Shown piece after piece: positions 47,054 to 54,602 of a stretch of DNA of 64,000 nt. Under the pieces are notes generated by a model. It saw nothing but the letters and a program-made list of their open reading frames with translations, was not told the origin of the DNA and ran no database searches. The stretch is taken from NCBI RefSeq assembly GCF_016405885.1, contig NZ_JAEKGC010000001.1, positions 248,001-312,000 on the forward strand, written 5' to 3'. Both the position numbers and the translations under genes were made by a program. The DNA is from Arthrobacter sp. MSA 4-2. Its GTDB lineage: Bacteria; Actinomycetota; Actinomycetes; Actinomycetales; Micrococcaceae. Position 1 is the first letter of the stretch. Each line of letters begins with the position of its first letter.

Positions 47054-48496
47054 ATGGCATCGAACTCACTGTTCTCTGATCGTCCGCGCATCCTCGTCGT
47101 CGGAGGCGGCTACGTCGGCCTCTATGTGGCCCGCAATCTGCAGAAGAAGGTGAAGTCCCACGGTGGCATCGTCACCCTGGTCGACCCCCTTCCCTACATG
47201 ACGTACCAGCCGTTCCTCCCCGAGGTGGCCGCCGGAAGCATCGAGGCGCGCCACGCCATCGTCTCGCACCGTGTGCACCTGCCCCAGACCGAGCTCATCA
47301 GCGGCCGGGTCACATCGGTCGACCACGCCGCGCGCACCGCCACGATCGAGCCCGCAGGCGAGGGTGAGCCGTTCACGCTCGGCTACACCGACATCGTCAT
47401 GGCCGCCGGCGCGATCACCCGCACCTTTCCCATCGAGGGGCTGAAGGACCAGGGCATCGGCCTGAAGACGATCGAAGAGGCCGTCGCGCTGCGCAACCAG
47501 ATCCTCGAGCGCATCGAGACCGGGTCGCTGATGCCCGCCGGCCCGGCCCGGGACCGCATGCTGACCTTCGTCGTCGTCGGCGGCGGGTTCGCCGGCATCG
47601 AAGCCATCACCGAGATGGAGGACATGGCCCGCGATGCGGTGAAGAAGAACGCCCGCCTCAAGCGCTCCGACGTCCGCTTCGTCCTGATCGAGGCCATGCC
47701 GCGCGTCATGCCCGAGGTCACCGAGCAGCAGGCCGTCTGGGTCGTCGAGCACCTGCGCTCGCGCGGCATCCAGGTCCTGCTCAACACCTCGCTCGCCAGC
47801 GCCGTCGAGGGCAACCTGAAGCTGATCAACATGCCGGACAAGACCCCGGCCGACGAGTTCGCCACCGACACCCTCATCTGGACCGCCGGCGTGCAGGCCA
47901 ACCCGGTCGTCCGCTCCACCGACTTCCCGGTCGATGACCGCGGCCGCCTGCGGGCGAACGCCGAGCTGCGCATCACCGGCGACGACGGACCCCTCCAGCA
48001 TGCCTGGACCGCCGGCGACGTCGCGGCCGTGCCCGACCTCAGCGGCGGCGGCGTGGGCGGATTCTGCGTCCCCAACGCCCAGCACGCGGTCCGCCAGGCG
48101 AAGCGCCTCGCCAAGAACATCTACGCCCAGAACTACGGCGTGGGCCGCGTCCAGGAGTACAAGCACACCAACCTGGGTGCCGTCGCGGGCTTCGGTACCT
48201 TCAAGGGTGTCGCCAACATCATGGGCTTCGGGATGCGTGGCTTCCCGGCCTGGCTGGCGCACCGCGGGTACCACGGCATGGCCATGCCGATGTTCGAGCG
48301 CAAGGCCCGGGTCATCTCCAACTGGTCGATGAGCTTCATCTTCGGCAGGGACCTCGCCCCAATCGCGGACCTGCAGACCCCGCGCCGGCAGTTCCGCAAC
48401 GCGGCCACTCCGCCGCCGAAGAAGGACACCGCCCTTCAGTCGGCACCTCCGGCTCCGGCCGGAAAGGCGAGCGGCAAGGCCGCCTCGAACGCCTGA
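47054..48496 (+). CDS. ndh: type II NADH dehydrogenase
   Basis: Non-proton-pumping NADH:menaquinone oxidoreductase, peripheral on the membrane; 480 residues. The FAD motif is LVVGGGYVGLYVARNLQ, the NADH motif is VVVGGGFAGIEAITEME, and ATG-free TAGVQANP and HAWTAGDVAAVPDL are normal. A C-terminal amphipathic segment (MGFGMRGFPAWLAHRGYHGMAMPM) likely anchors it to the membrane. TACTAT lies 6 bases before ATG 47054 with no ribosome site (leaderless), and a Rex-like palindrome overlaps the -35 area. The last 40 residues are an extra Pro/Ala/Lys tail. Confidence 0.94.
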   Translation: MASNSLFSDRPRILVVGGGYVGLYVARNLQKKVKSHGGIVTLVDPLPYMTYQPFLPEVAAGSIEARHAIVSHRVHLPQTELISGRVTSVDHAARTATIEPAGEGEPFTLGYTDIVMAAGAITRTFPIEGLKDQGIGLKTIEEAVALRNQILERIETGSLMPAGPARDRMLTFVVVGGGFAGIEAITEMEDMARDAVKKNARLKRSDVRFVLIEAMPRVMPEVTEQQAVWVVEHLRSRGIQVLLNTSLASAVEGNLKLINMPDKTPADEFATDTLIWTAGVQANPVVRSTDFPVDDRGRLRANAELRITGDDGPLQHAWTAGDVAAVPDLSGGGVGGFCVPNAQHAVRQAKRLAKNIYAQNYGVGRVQEYKHTNLGAVAGFGTFKGVANIMGFGMRGFPAWLAHRGYHGMAMPMFERKARVISNWSMSFIFGRDLAPIADLQTPRRQFRNAATPPPKKDTALQSAPPAPAGKASGKAASNA

Positions 48497-48516
48497 TTCA
48501 ACCGGTCCGCCGGAGA

Positions 48517-48554
48517 CGACGGTGGGTTCCCGCAGACGCGGGGGCCCGCCGTCG
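48517..48554 (+). terminator. hairpin after ndh
   Basis: CGACGGTGGGTTCCCGC pairs with GCGGGGGCCCGCCGTCG over 17 bases with two G-T pairs. It lies 20 bases after the ndh stop and has no T-run, so termination is likely but not certain. Confidence 0.6.
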
Positions 48555-48670
48555 CCGCTTAACCGGTGATGCCCTCCACCCGGGGTCCATCCGGTGCCCT
48601 GCCGCGCCCGCCAAACCCTGGAGCGGGCGCGGGTGTCCCGGCGCGATATTCTTGACCTGCGGAGCATCCC

Positions 48671-48746
48671 GCCCCAGTAGCCCAATGGCAGAGGCACCAG
48701 ACTTAAAATCTGTTCAGTGTCGGTTCGAGTCCGACCTGGGGTACCA
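48671..48746 (+). tRNA. tRNA-Leu-like, anticodon UAA, class I shape
   Basis: A full cloverleaf folds: acceptor GCCCCAG with CTGGGGT (first pair G-T), D arm with GCC/GGC and GG in the loop, anticodon stem CAGA/TCTG with loop CTTAAAA (anticodon TAA at 48704-48706), T arm GTCGG-TTCGAGT-CCGAC, discriminator A and encoded CCA. The anticodon reads UUA (Leu) and A73 suits LeuRS. Odd: the variable loop is only 5 bases, while bacterial tRNA-Leu normally has a long arm. Identity as tRNA-Leu is therefore by anticodon only. Confidence 0.85.
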
Positions 48747-48945
48747 CCGGGCCCGTTGGCCTGTAACCTGAGCACTTCCTCCCGGCTGCCGGGGCCCCCG
48801 CGGGCCGGCCCGACCGCCGCCGTGGGCTCCCAACCGGCTCCCACCATACGCAGCAAGTCAGCCCCGCACCTCGACGCGTTGACCGGACGATCCGCCGCCC
48901 GATCATCGCCCCACCGCCCCAGTGTCAACCCCGCTGGACCCTCGG

Positions 48946-48986
48946 TGTGACGAGCGTTACAAGGATGTAACCGGATTCCCTTATGT
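48946..48986 (+). promoter_or_regulatory. promoter with two operator-like palindromes before Liv-type binding protein
   Basis: TTACAA (48957-48962) and TTATGT (48981-48986), 18 bases apart, form a possible promoter. Over the -35 lies a perfect GTTACA-AGGA-TGTAAC (48956-48971) and, overlapping it, TGTGA-CGAGCG-TTACA (48946-48961), one base off a CRP site. The rest of the 334-base gap after the tRNA shows nothing else I can support. Confidence 0.45.
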
Positions 48987-49080
48987 TCGACCCATTTTTG
49001 CATTAGCTTTTCTACATACCAGGAACACCTGGTGAGTGCAGCGAAGGCTGACGATGCCTTTCGGTCGAGGAGAAAAATTG

Positions 49081-50484
49081 ATGACTGTAACACGCAACCC
49101 GATGCGGTCCGGCATCGGGGAGAATGCTCCGCGCGCAGCGAAGATCGCAGCCCTCAGCCTGGGTATTGCACTCTTTGCCTCGGGCTGTGGCGGCGGCGGC
49201 GGCGGATCCACAACAAACGAGGACGGCGCCGAGCCCGGCGCCTCGGCGTCCGCCGAGACCGCGGGCGCGCTGTCCTGCCCGCCCAGCGAAGGCGGCGAGG
49301 CTGCGGAAGCCGGCGAGAAGGGCGACCCCTCGGCTGTCCCCGAGGCGAAGACCGTCACCGATACACCCCTGAAGTTCGGATCCATCCTGCCGACCACCGG
49401 GGCCCTCGCGTTCCTCGGCCCGCCGGAAATCGCGGGTGTGAACCTCGCGGTCAAGGAAGTCAACGAAGCAGGCGGCGTCCTCGGCAAGGACATCTCGGTG
49501 GTCCACCGCGACTCGGGCGACACCACCACCGACATCGCCACCCAGTCGGTCACCGAACTCCTGTCCCAGGATGTCAGCGCCATCATCGGCGCCGCTTCGT
49601 CCGGCGTCTCCAAGACCGTCATCAACCAGATCACGGGTGCCGGCGTCGTGCAGTTCTCCCCGGCGAACACCTCCCCGGAGTTCACCGACTGGGACGACAA
49701 GGGCCTGTACTGGCGCACCGCACCGTCGGACGTCCTGCAGGGACGCACGCTCGGCAACTACATCATGTCCTGCGGCGCCCAGACCGTCGGCATGATCGTC
49801 CTCAACGACGCCTACGGCACCGGCCTTCAGGCCAACATCACCGAGACCGTCGAAGGAGCCGGTGGCAAGGTCGTTGCCGCCGAACTGTTCAACGAAGGCG
49901 ACTCGCAGTTCAGCAGCCAGGTCGATGCGGTGGTCGCGGCCAAGCCCGATGCCATCGTCATCATCACCTTCGACCAGGCCAAGAGCATCGTTCCGCTGCT
50001 CACCGGCAAGGGCATCGACCCCTCGAGCATGTTCATGGTCGACGGCAACACCACCGACTACAGCAAGGACCTGGAGCCGGGCACCCTCGAGGGCGCCCAG
50101 GGCACCATCCCCGGTCCCTTCACCGGAGATGAATTCCAGAAGGCGCTGCTTGAGATCGACCCCAAGCTGACCAGCTGGAGCTACGCCGGTGAAAGCTACG
50201 ACGCCGTCAACCTGATGTCGCTGGCAGCCGAGGCTGCAGGCAGCACCGACGGAACCGCCATCGCCGGAGAGCTCGAGGCCGTCTCCAAGGACGGCGAGAA
50301 GTGCTTCGACTTCGCCGGCTGCGTGACCCTGCTGCGCGACGGTGAAGACATCGACTACGACGGCATCTCCGGCCCGGTCTCCTTCGACGAGAACGGTGAT
50401 CCCACCGAAGCCGCCATCGGCATCTACCAGTACGACGAGAACAACGTGCCGCAGCCGAGCCGTTCCGAGGTTGGCAAGCTCTAA
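49081..50484 (+). CDS. branched-chain amino acid-type ABC substrate-binding lipoprotein
   Basis: Receptor for a Liv-type (HAAT family) importer, 467 residues. The lipoprotein signal ends at LFASGC (Cys36), then comes a long Gly/Glu/Ala-rich linker. The type I binding fold shows LKFGSILPTTGALAFLGPPEIAGVNLAVKEVNEAGGV, AIIGAASSGVSKTVINQI and VVAAELFNEGDSQFSSQVDAV. I choose ATG 49081 behind AGGAGAAAAATTG; the frame extends 15 residues further. It stands alone; the livHMGF genes with which it may work lie 4 kb away on the other strand. Its ligand may be amino acids or another small molecule. Confidence 0.92.
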   Translation: MTVTRNPMRSGIGENAPRAAKIAALSLGIALFASGCGGGGGGSTTNEDGAEPGASASAETAGALSCPPSEGGEAAEAGEKGDPSAVPEAKTVTDTPLKFGSILPTTGALAFLGPPEIAGVNLAVKEVNEAGGVLGKDISVVHRDSGDTTTDIATQSVTELLSQDVSAIIGAASSGVSKTVINQITGAGVVQFSPANTSPEFTDWDDKGLYWRTAPSDVLQGRTLGNYIMSCGAQTVGMIVLNDAYGTGLQANITETVEGAGGKVVAAELFNEGDSQFSSQVDAVVAAKPDAIVIITFDQAKSIVPLLTGKGIDPSSMFMVDGNTTDYSKDLEPGTLEGAQGTIPGPFTGDEFQKALLEIDPKLTSWSYAGESYDAVNLMSLAAEAAGSTDGTAIAGELEAVSKDGEKCFDFAGCVTLLRDGEDIDYDGISGPVSFDENGDPTEAAIGIYQYDENNVPQPSRSEVGKL

Positions 50485-50518
50485 CCTCAGGATCTCGGGT
50501 CAGCACATCCGCTGCACC

Positions 50519-50550
50519 GGAAGGCCCCGTCCACCAGGGCGGGGCCTTCC
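50519..50550 (+). terminator. terminator after the Liv-type binding protein
   Basis: GGAAGGCCCCG pairs with CGGGGCCTTCC (11 bp) around a 10-base loop, 34 bases after the stop. Confidence 0.75.
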
Positions 50551-50573
50551 GCCTGTCCGGGCCCGTCCGGGGA

Positions 50574-50625
50574 CCACTTAACGACAAACGCACCCGATAG
50601 ATCGGGTGCGTTTGTCGTTAAGTGG
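50574..50625. repeat. 25-bp perfect palindrome, dispersed repeat family
   Basis: CCACTTAACGACAAACGCAC...GTGCGTTTGTCGTTAAGTGG has 25-base arms around AG. A partial copy (GTCGTTATCGGGTGCGTT) follows directly at 50633-50650 and reads into the end of the next minus-strand gene. The folD terminator at 13568 shares the core. It could act as a bidirectional terminator between the convergent genes, or be a REP-like element. Confidence 0.85.
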
Positions 50626-50636
50626 CGCGTGGGTCG

Positions 50637-51431
50637 TTATCGGGTGCGTTCGGCGGTTTCGTTGTGCCGGGGGGAACGGGCGACGGCGTAGGAGCCACGG
50701 CGCAGCTGCGCGGCCCACTCATAGGTCGACGCCGTGGGCAGGGGATTGCGGACCGGGTCGAACCGCAGGTCCTCCTGACCCTGGTCAGGGTCAACCGTGA
50801 GCGTGAGGGTTCCAAACGGAATCCAGGGCCCCAGCGGACGGGCAAAGGACAGCTCCATCGACCAGGCGTGTCCCTTGAGCCTGCGCCGGAAGGCCGGCAG
50901 CGACGCCGGAAGCCGGCCGGGGGCGGTCGGCTGTCCGGTGGTCCGCGCGGCCAGCAGGACCGGCCCGCGTGCTCCCCGGTACGGCATCATGGTGGTCAGC
51001 GGGGAGCGGGCGATGTTCAGCCGGGGGACCAGCAGGAACCGGCCCAGCGGTGAACTTCCCGTCGAGGACAGCAGCAGATCGGCGTGCGCGTCGCCCGAGG
51101 GAATCCTCACCGCGAGGCCGATGATGTCCGGCAGGGGACCCGGCAGGCCCACCGACCGCGAGAGCCGCGCCTCGACCGGGGTGCTGCCCGCGGTGTCGAG
51201 CCACGGGATGCCGCTTGAGGCGCCGCCGTCGACGGCGAGGTATCCCGTCAGGCGCACCCCGCCGGGATGGATGGGGCGGGAAGGCCGGAGAACCTTCAGC
51301 GCCCGGAACACTTCCATGAACCCCCTGCCGACCAGCCGGGCCGGTAGTGTGCCCCTCGGTTCTGTCATCCTCGGCGCCGTGCCCGTCACTTGCGGGCGCC
51401 CTGGTTCTGCGCTCCCGTGAACTCCGTTCAT
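50637..51431 (-). CDS. catalase-fold-like protein, function unknown
   Basis: A 264-residue protein resembling the core of the catalase fold. RPIHPGGVRLTGYLAV matches the His-x-x-Gly-x(4)-Gly segment with the distal His; ARLSRSVGLPGPLPDIIGLAVRI matches the RFS...D...GfAvK segment; then DLLLSSTGSSPLGRFLLVP. The family's proximal heme Tyr is not evident in the remainder. Similar short proteins in actinobacteria are often labelled phosphodiesterase without proof. ATG 51431 has GGGGAAGGACGCA upstream, a strong ribosome site. Its stop lies next to a dispersed palindrome. Heme binding is inference. Confidence 0.55.
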   Translation of the reverse strand: MNGVHGSAEPGRPQVTGTAPRMTEPRGTLPARLVGRGFMEVFRALKVLRPSRPIHPGGVRLTGYLAVDGGASSGIPWLDTAGSTPVEARLSRSVGLPGPLPDIIGLAVRIPSGDAHADLLLSSTGSSPLGRFLLVPRLNIARSPLTTMMPYRGARGPVLLAARTTGQPTAPGRLPASLPAFRRRLKGHAWSMELSFARPLGPWIPFGTLTLTVDPDQGQEDLRFDPVRNPLPTASTYEWAAQLRRGSYAVARSPRHNETAERTR

Positions 51432-51496
51432 TGCGTCCTTCCCCGTCCGCCGTGGAAAACCGTCCGGGCCCTGCGGTCGAGACGGTCCCCGGCAGT

Positions 51497-52135
51497 CTAA
51501 AGGCCCGCCAGCAGGGCTTCCATCTCCTTAATTTCGGACTCCTGCGCTTGCACTATCGACGCGGCGAGGTCCTTGGCGCCGGGATCGGCGCCCACCTCCA
51601 ACTCCTGTTCCGCCATGTCGATGGCGCCCTTGTGGTGTTCGATCATCCCGGCAAGGAACAGCCGTGACGCTTCGTCGCCCTCGGCACCCGCGAGCTCCTC
51701 GAGCTGTCCGCCGCTCATCATCCCGCTGCCCTCGCCGGCGGCCTCCCCGCCGTGTCCGGAACCGTGGCCGGATCCGCTGCCGCCGCCCGCGTCGGGCTTC
51801 CCCCACGCGTCGAGCCAGGCCTTCATCGTTCGGATCTCCGGCGCCTGGGCAGCCTTTATCCGGGTGGCCAGCGCAGTGATCTCCGGGTCGATTCCGGTCT
51901 TGGTGAGCATCGAATCGCTCATCTCCACTGCCTGCTCGTGGTGCGGGATCATTCCGGCGGCGAACTCCACGTCGGCGGCGTTGGACAGCCCGGCCGACAC
52001 GGTCGGGGAGCTGGACGCCGACGGCGGCGCCTGCCCGGAGTCATGGCCGGAGCCGTGCCCGGCCTCCGGGCCGGCTCCACAGCCGGCGAGGACAAGGACC
52101 AGGGCGAGGCCGGTCAGGGTCGAATAGCGTTTCAT
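51497..52135 (-). CDS. DUF305 lipoprotein
   Basis: Extracytoplasmic lipoprotein of 212 residues with lipobox VLAGC (Cys19). The DUF305 domain appears as two repeated halves, each with a HH motif: AGMIPHHEQAVEMS and AGMIEHHKGAIDMAEQEL; this ferritin-like four-helix fold may bind metal. Gly/Ser/His-rich linkers (HGSGHDSG, GSGSGHGSGHGGE) and MM pairs also suggest copper binding. ATG 52135 is used; two ATGs just upstream (to 52144) are possible. It follows the copper ATPase on the same strand after 61 bases, so the pair probably handles copper at the envelope. Confidence 0.88.
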   Translation of the reverse strand: MKRYSTLTGLALVLVLAGCGAGPEAGHGSGHDSGQAPPSASSSPTVSAGLSNAADVEFAAGMIPHHEQAVEMSDSMLTKTGIDPEITALATRIKAAQAPEIRTMKAWLDAWGKPDAGGGSGSGHGSGHGGEAAGEGSGMMSGGQLEELAGAEGDEASRLFLAGMIEHHKGAIDMAEQELEVGADPGAKDLAASIVQAQESEIKEMEALLAGL

Positions 52136-52196
52136 ATTCATCATCCTTTGGGTTCTCGAGTGGACCGACTCTTCGGTCCCGGAGTATTCACGGCGT

Positions 52197-54422
52197 TCAG
52201 CCGGGCGTTCCCGCGAGGCGCCGCGGGTCGAGATTGAGCCGGCGCAGCAGCTGGGCGTTGAGTGCCACGACGATCGTCGAGACGCTCATCAGCACGGCTC
52301 CGGCCGCAGGCGACAGCAGCACCCCGGCGAATGCCAGCACGCCGGCCGCCAGCGGCACCGCGGCCACGTTGTATCCCGCGGCCCAGACGAGGTTCTGGAT
52401 CATCTTCCGGTAGCTGGCCCGCGACAGGTCGATCATCGAGAGCACCGCGCGCGGGTCATTGCCGGCAAGCACCACTCCGGCGGTCTCGATGGCGACGTCG
52501 GTCCCGCCGCCGATCGCGATCCCGACCTCCGCGCGTGCCAGCGCGGGGGAGTCGTTGACGCCGTCGCCGACCATCGCCACCGTCAATCCCCGCGCCTGGA
52601 GTTCGGCGACCTTCGCGTCCTTGTCCTGTGGGAGGACCTCGGCGAAGACCTCGTCCACGCCCAGGTCGCGGGCCACCGCGTCGGCGACCTGCCGGGCGTC
52701 GCCGGTGATCATCGCGACCTTGACCCCGCGGTCCTGCAGCGCCTTCACCGCGGCCCGGGACTCGTCCCGTACCCGGTCCTCGAGCGCGAGCGCCCCGATG
52801 ACGCTGCCGTCGCGGACCACGGTGAGCACCGATGCCCCACGAGAGGTCCACTGGGCCACCGGCCCGGCGATGCCCGCCGGGATGTCGAGGGAGAGCTCCC
52901 GCAGGAGGTTCGGCCCGCCGACAAGGACCTCGGAGCCGGCCACGGTGGCCCGCACCCCGCGTCCAGTCATCGAGGAGAACCCGGTCCCCGCATAGGCGAG
53001 CTCCGTCGCCCCGGCGTCCCCGGCGGCGGCCCGGGCCACGGCCCGCGCCACAGGATGCTCGCTGTCGGCCTCGGCCGCCCCCGCAAGCGCCAGCAGCTGG
53101 GAGTGGCTCATGCCGGGCACTGCGGCCACGCCGGTGACCTCCGGGCGGCCCTCGGTGAGGGTCCCGGTCTTATCGAAGAGGACGACGTCGATGGTGCGCA
53201 TCCGCTCCAGCGCCAGCCGGTCCTTGATCAGCACCCCGGCCCGGGCAGCCCGCTCGGTCGACAGCGCGATCACCAGGGGGATGGCCAGGCCGAGGGCGTG
53301 GGGGCAGGCGATGACCAGCACCGTCACCGTGCGGACGACGGCGTCCTCGGGGCTCCCGAGGGCCAGCCAAGCGAGGAAGGTCACGATGCCGGCGCCCAGG
53401 GCGAAGTAGAACAGCAGGGCGGCGGCGCGGTCCGCAAGGGCCTGCGCCCGGGAGGAGGAGGCCTGTGCGTCGGCGACGAGCCGCTGGATGCCCGCCAGCG
53501 CCGTGTCACCGCCGACCGCTGTCACCGCCACGCGCACGGCGTTGTCGGTGGCCACAGTGCCCGCCGTCACGGGGTCGCCCTTCCGGCGCAGCACGGTGCG
53601 CGATTCGCCGGTGATCATCGATTCGTCGAACTCCGCCGCGCCCTCGGTGACCGTGCCGTCGGCGGGCACCCGGGCCCCCGACCGCACCAGGACGACGTCG
53701 CCGGGGGCCAGGGATGACACCGGGACGGTCTCGATCCCGTCCGCGGTGACGCGATCGGCTTCGTCTGGCAGCAGGGCGGCGAGGGCGTCGAGGGCGCCGG
53801 CGGCCGACCCGAGGGCGCGCATCTCCATCCAGTGCCCCAGGAGCATGATGACGATCAGCAGGGCGAGTTCCCACCAGAAGTCCAGGTCGAACCCGCCAAG
53901 GCCCAAAGTGGTGCTCCAGGAGGCGGCGAAGGCCACGGTGATGGCCATGGCGATCAGCAGCATCATCCCGGGCCGCCGCGACCTCAGCTCGCCCCACCCG
54001 CCGCGGAGGAAGGGGGTACCGCCGTAGATGAAGATGGCCGTGCCGAGCACCGGGGAGATCAGCGCCGCGCCCGGGAAGGTCGGCAGGCCGTACCCCAGGA
54101 TCATGGCGAACATGGGGCTGAAGGCGACGACCGGGACGGCGAGGGCGAGGCTGATCCAGAACCTGCTGCGGAACATGGCGGTGCTGTGGCCGGCGTGCTG
54201 GCCCGACGCATGGACCTCGTGGTCTCCGTGACCGGCCTGACCGGAATGACCGGCATGACCGGCATGACCGATGGGCGGGGCGTGGTGTGCCGCCGCGGGT
54301 GCGGACTGCGGATGGGGCCGACCAGGCGGAGATTTCAGGGACCCGCCGGGGCGCGGGGGAGAGGCGGGCGCCTCAGGGGAGTGCTGGTGCGCCTCGGGGG
54401 AGTGCTGGGTTCGATGCTGCAT
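52197..54422 (-). CDS. copB: copper-exporting P-type ATPase, CPH type (CopB-like)
   Basis: P1B-type metal pump of 741 residues. The N terminus is histidine-rich (about residues 45-80, HHAPPIGHAGHAGHSGQAGH onward) in place of a CxxC metal-binding domain. The transmembrane metal site is CPH (373-375, IACPHALGLAIPL) rather than CPC, which marks the CopB/P1B-3 group. DKTGTLTEG (417-425) holds the phosphorylated Asp, TGES (271-274) is the phosphatase loop, and MVGDGVNDSPALARA is the hinge. I start at ATG 54422 with AAGGAG 7 bases upstream; the frame extends 23 residues through the CsoR-like site, which argues against the longer form. Confidence 0.93.
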   Translation of the reverse strand: MQHRTQHSPEAHQHSPEAPASPPRPGGSLKSPPGRPHPQSAPAAAHHAPPIGHAGHAGHSGQAGHGDHEVHASGQHAGHSTAMFRSRFWISLALAVPVVAFSPMFAMILGYGLPTFPGAALISPVLGTAIFIYGGTPFLRGGWGELRSRRPGMMLLIAMAITVAFAASWSTTLGLGGFDLDFWWELALLIVIMLLGHWMEMRALGSAAGALDALAALLPDEADRVTADGIETVPVSSLAPGDVVLVRSGARVPADGTVTEGAAEFDESMITGESRTVLRRKGDPVTAGTVATDNAVRVAVTAVGGDTALAGIQRLVADAQASSSRAQALADRAAALLFYFALGAGIVTFLAWLALGSPEDAVVRTVTVLVIACPHALGLAIPLVIALSTERAARAGVLIKDRLALERMRTIDVVLFDKTGTLTEGRPEVTGVAAVPGMSHSQLLALAGAAEADSEHPVARAVARAAAGDAGATELAYAGTGFSSMTGRGVRATVAGSEVLVGGPNLLRELSLDIPAGIAGPVAQWTSRGASVLTVVRDGSVIGALALEDRVRDESRAAVKALQDRGVKVAMITGDARQVADAVARDLGVDEVFAEVLPQDKDAKVAELQARGLTVAMVGDGVNDSPALARAEVGIAIGGGTDVAIETAGVVLAGNDPRAVLSMIDLSRASYRKMIQNLVWAAGYNVAAVPLAAGVLAFAGVLLSPAAGAVLMSVSTIVVALNAQLLRRLNLDPRRLAGTPG

Positions 54423-54467
54423 GGGAGGCTCCTTGACCCGACCGAGTGATGCTGACGTACCGAACAT

Positions 54468-54484
54468 ATACCCCTGGGGGGTAT
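54468..54484. promoter_or_regulatory. CsoR-like copper operator
   Basis: ATACCCCTGGGGGGTAT, 46 bases before copB, closely matches the G/C-tract-with-TA-ends palindrome bound by CsoR-type copper repressors. It probably releases copB-DUF305 when copper rises. No csoR gene is present in the window. Confidence 0.7.
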
Positions 54485-54536
54485 GCGTCAAGGGGTTTCG
54501 ATCGAAGAGGGTGGAGGACCTTCCACAGAGTTAAAA

Positions 54537-54573
54537 GACTGCGGGCGGCCCGTTTCCGGTGCCGCCCGCAGTC
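54537..54573 (-). terminator. terminator of livHMGF
   Basis: A 13-bp perfect stem (GACTGCGGGCGGC and GCCGCCCGCAGTC), followed on the minus strand by TTTTAACTC, 30 bases after the livF stop. Confidence 0.88.
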
Positions 54574-54602
54574 CTGTACTGAGCAGTTCTGTACTAGGTA
54601 GA

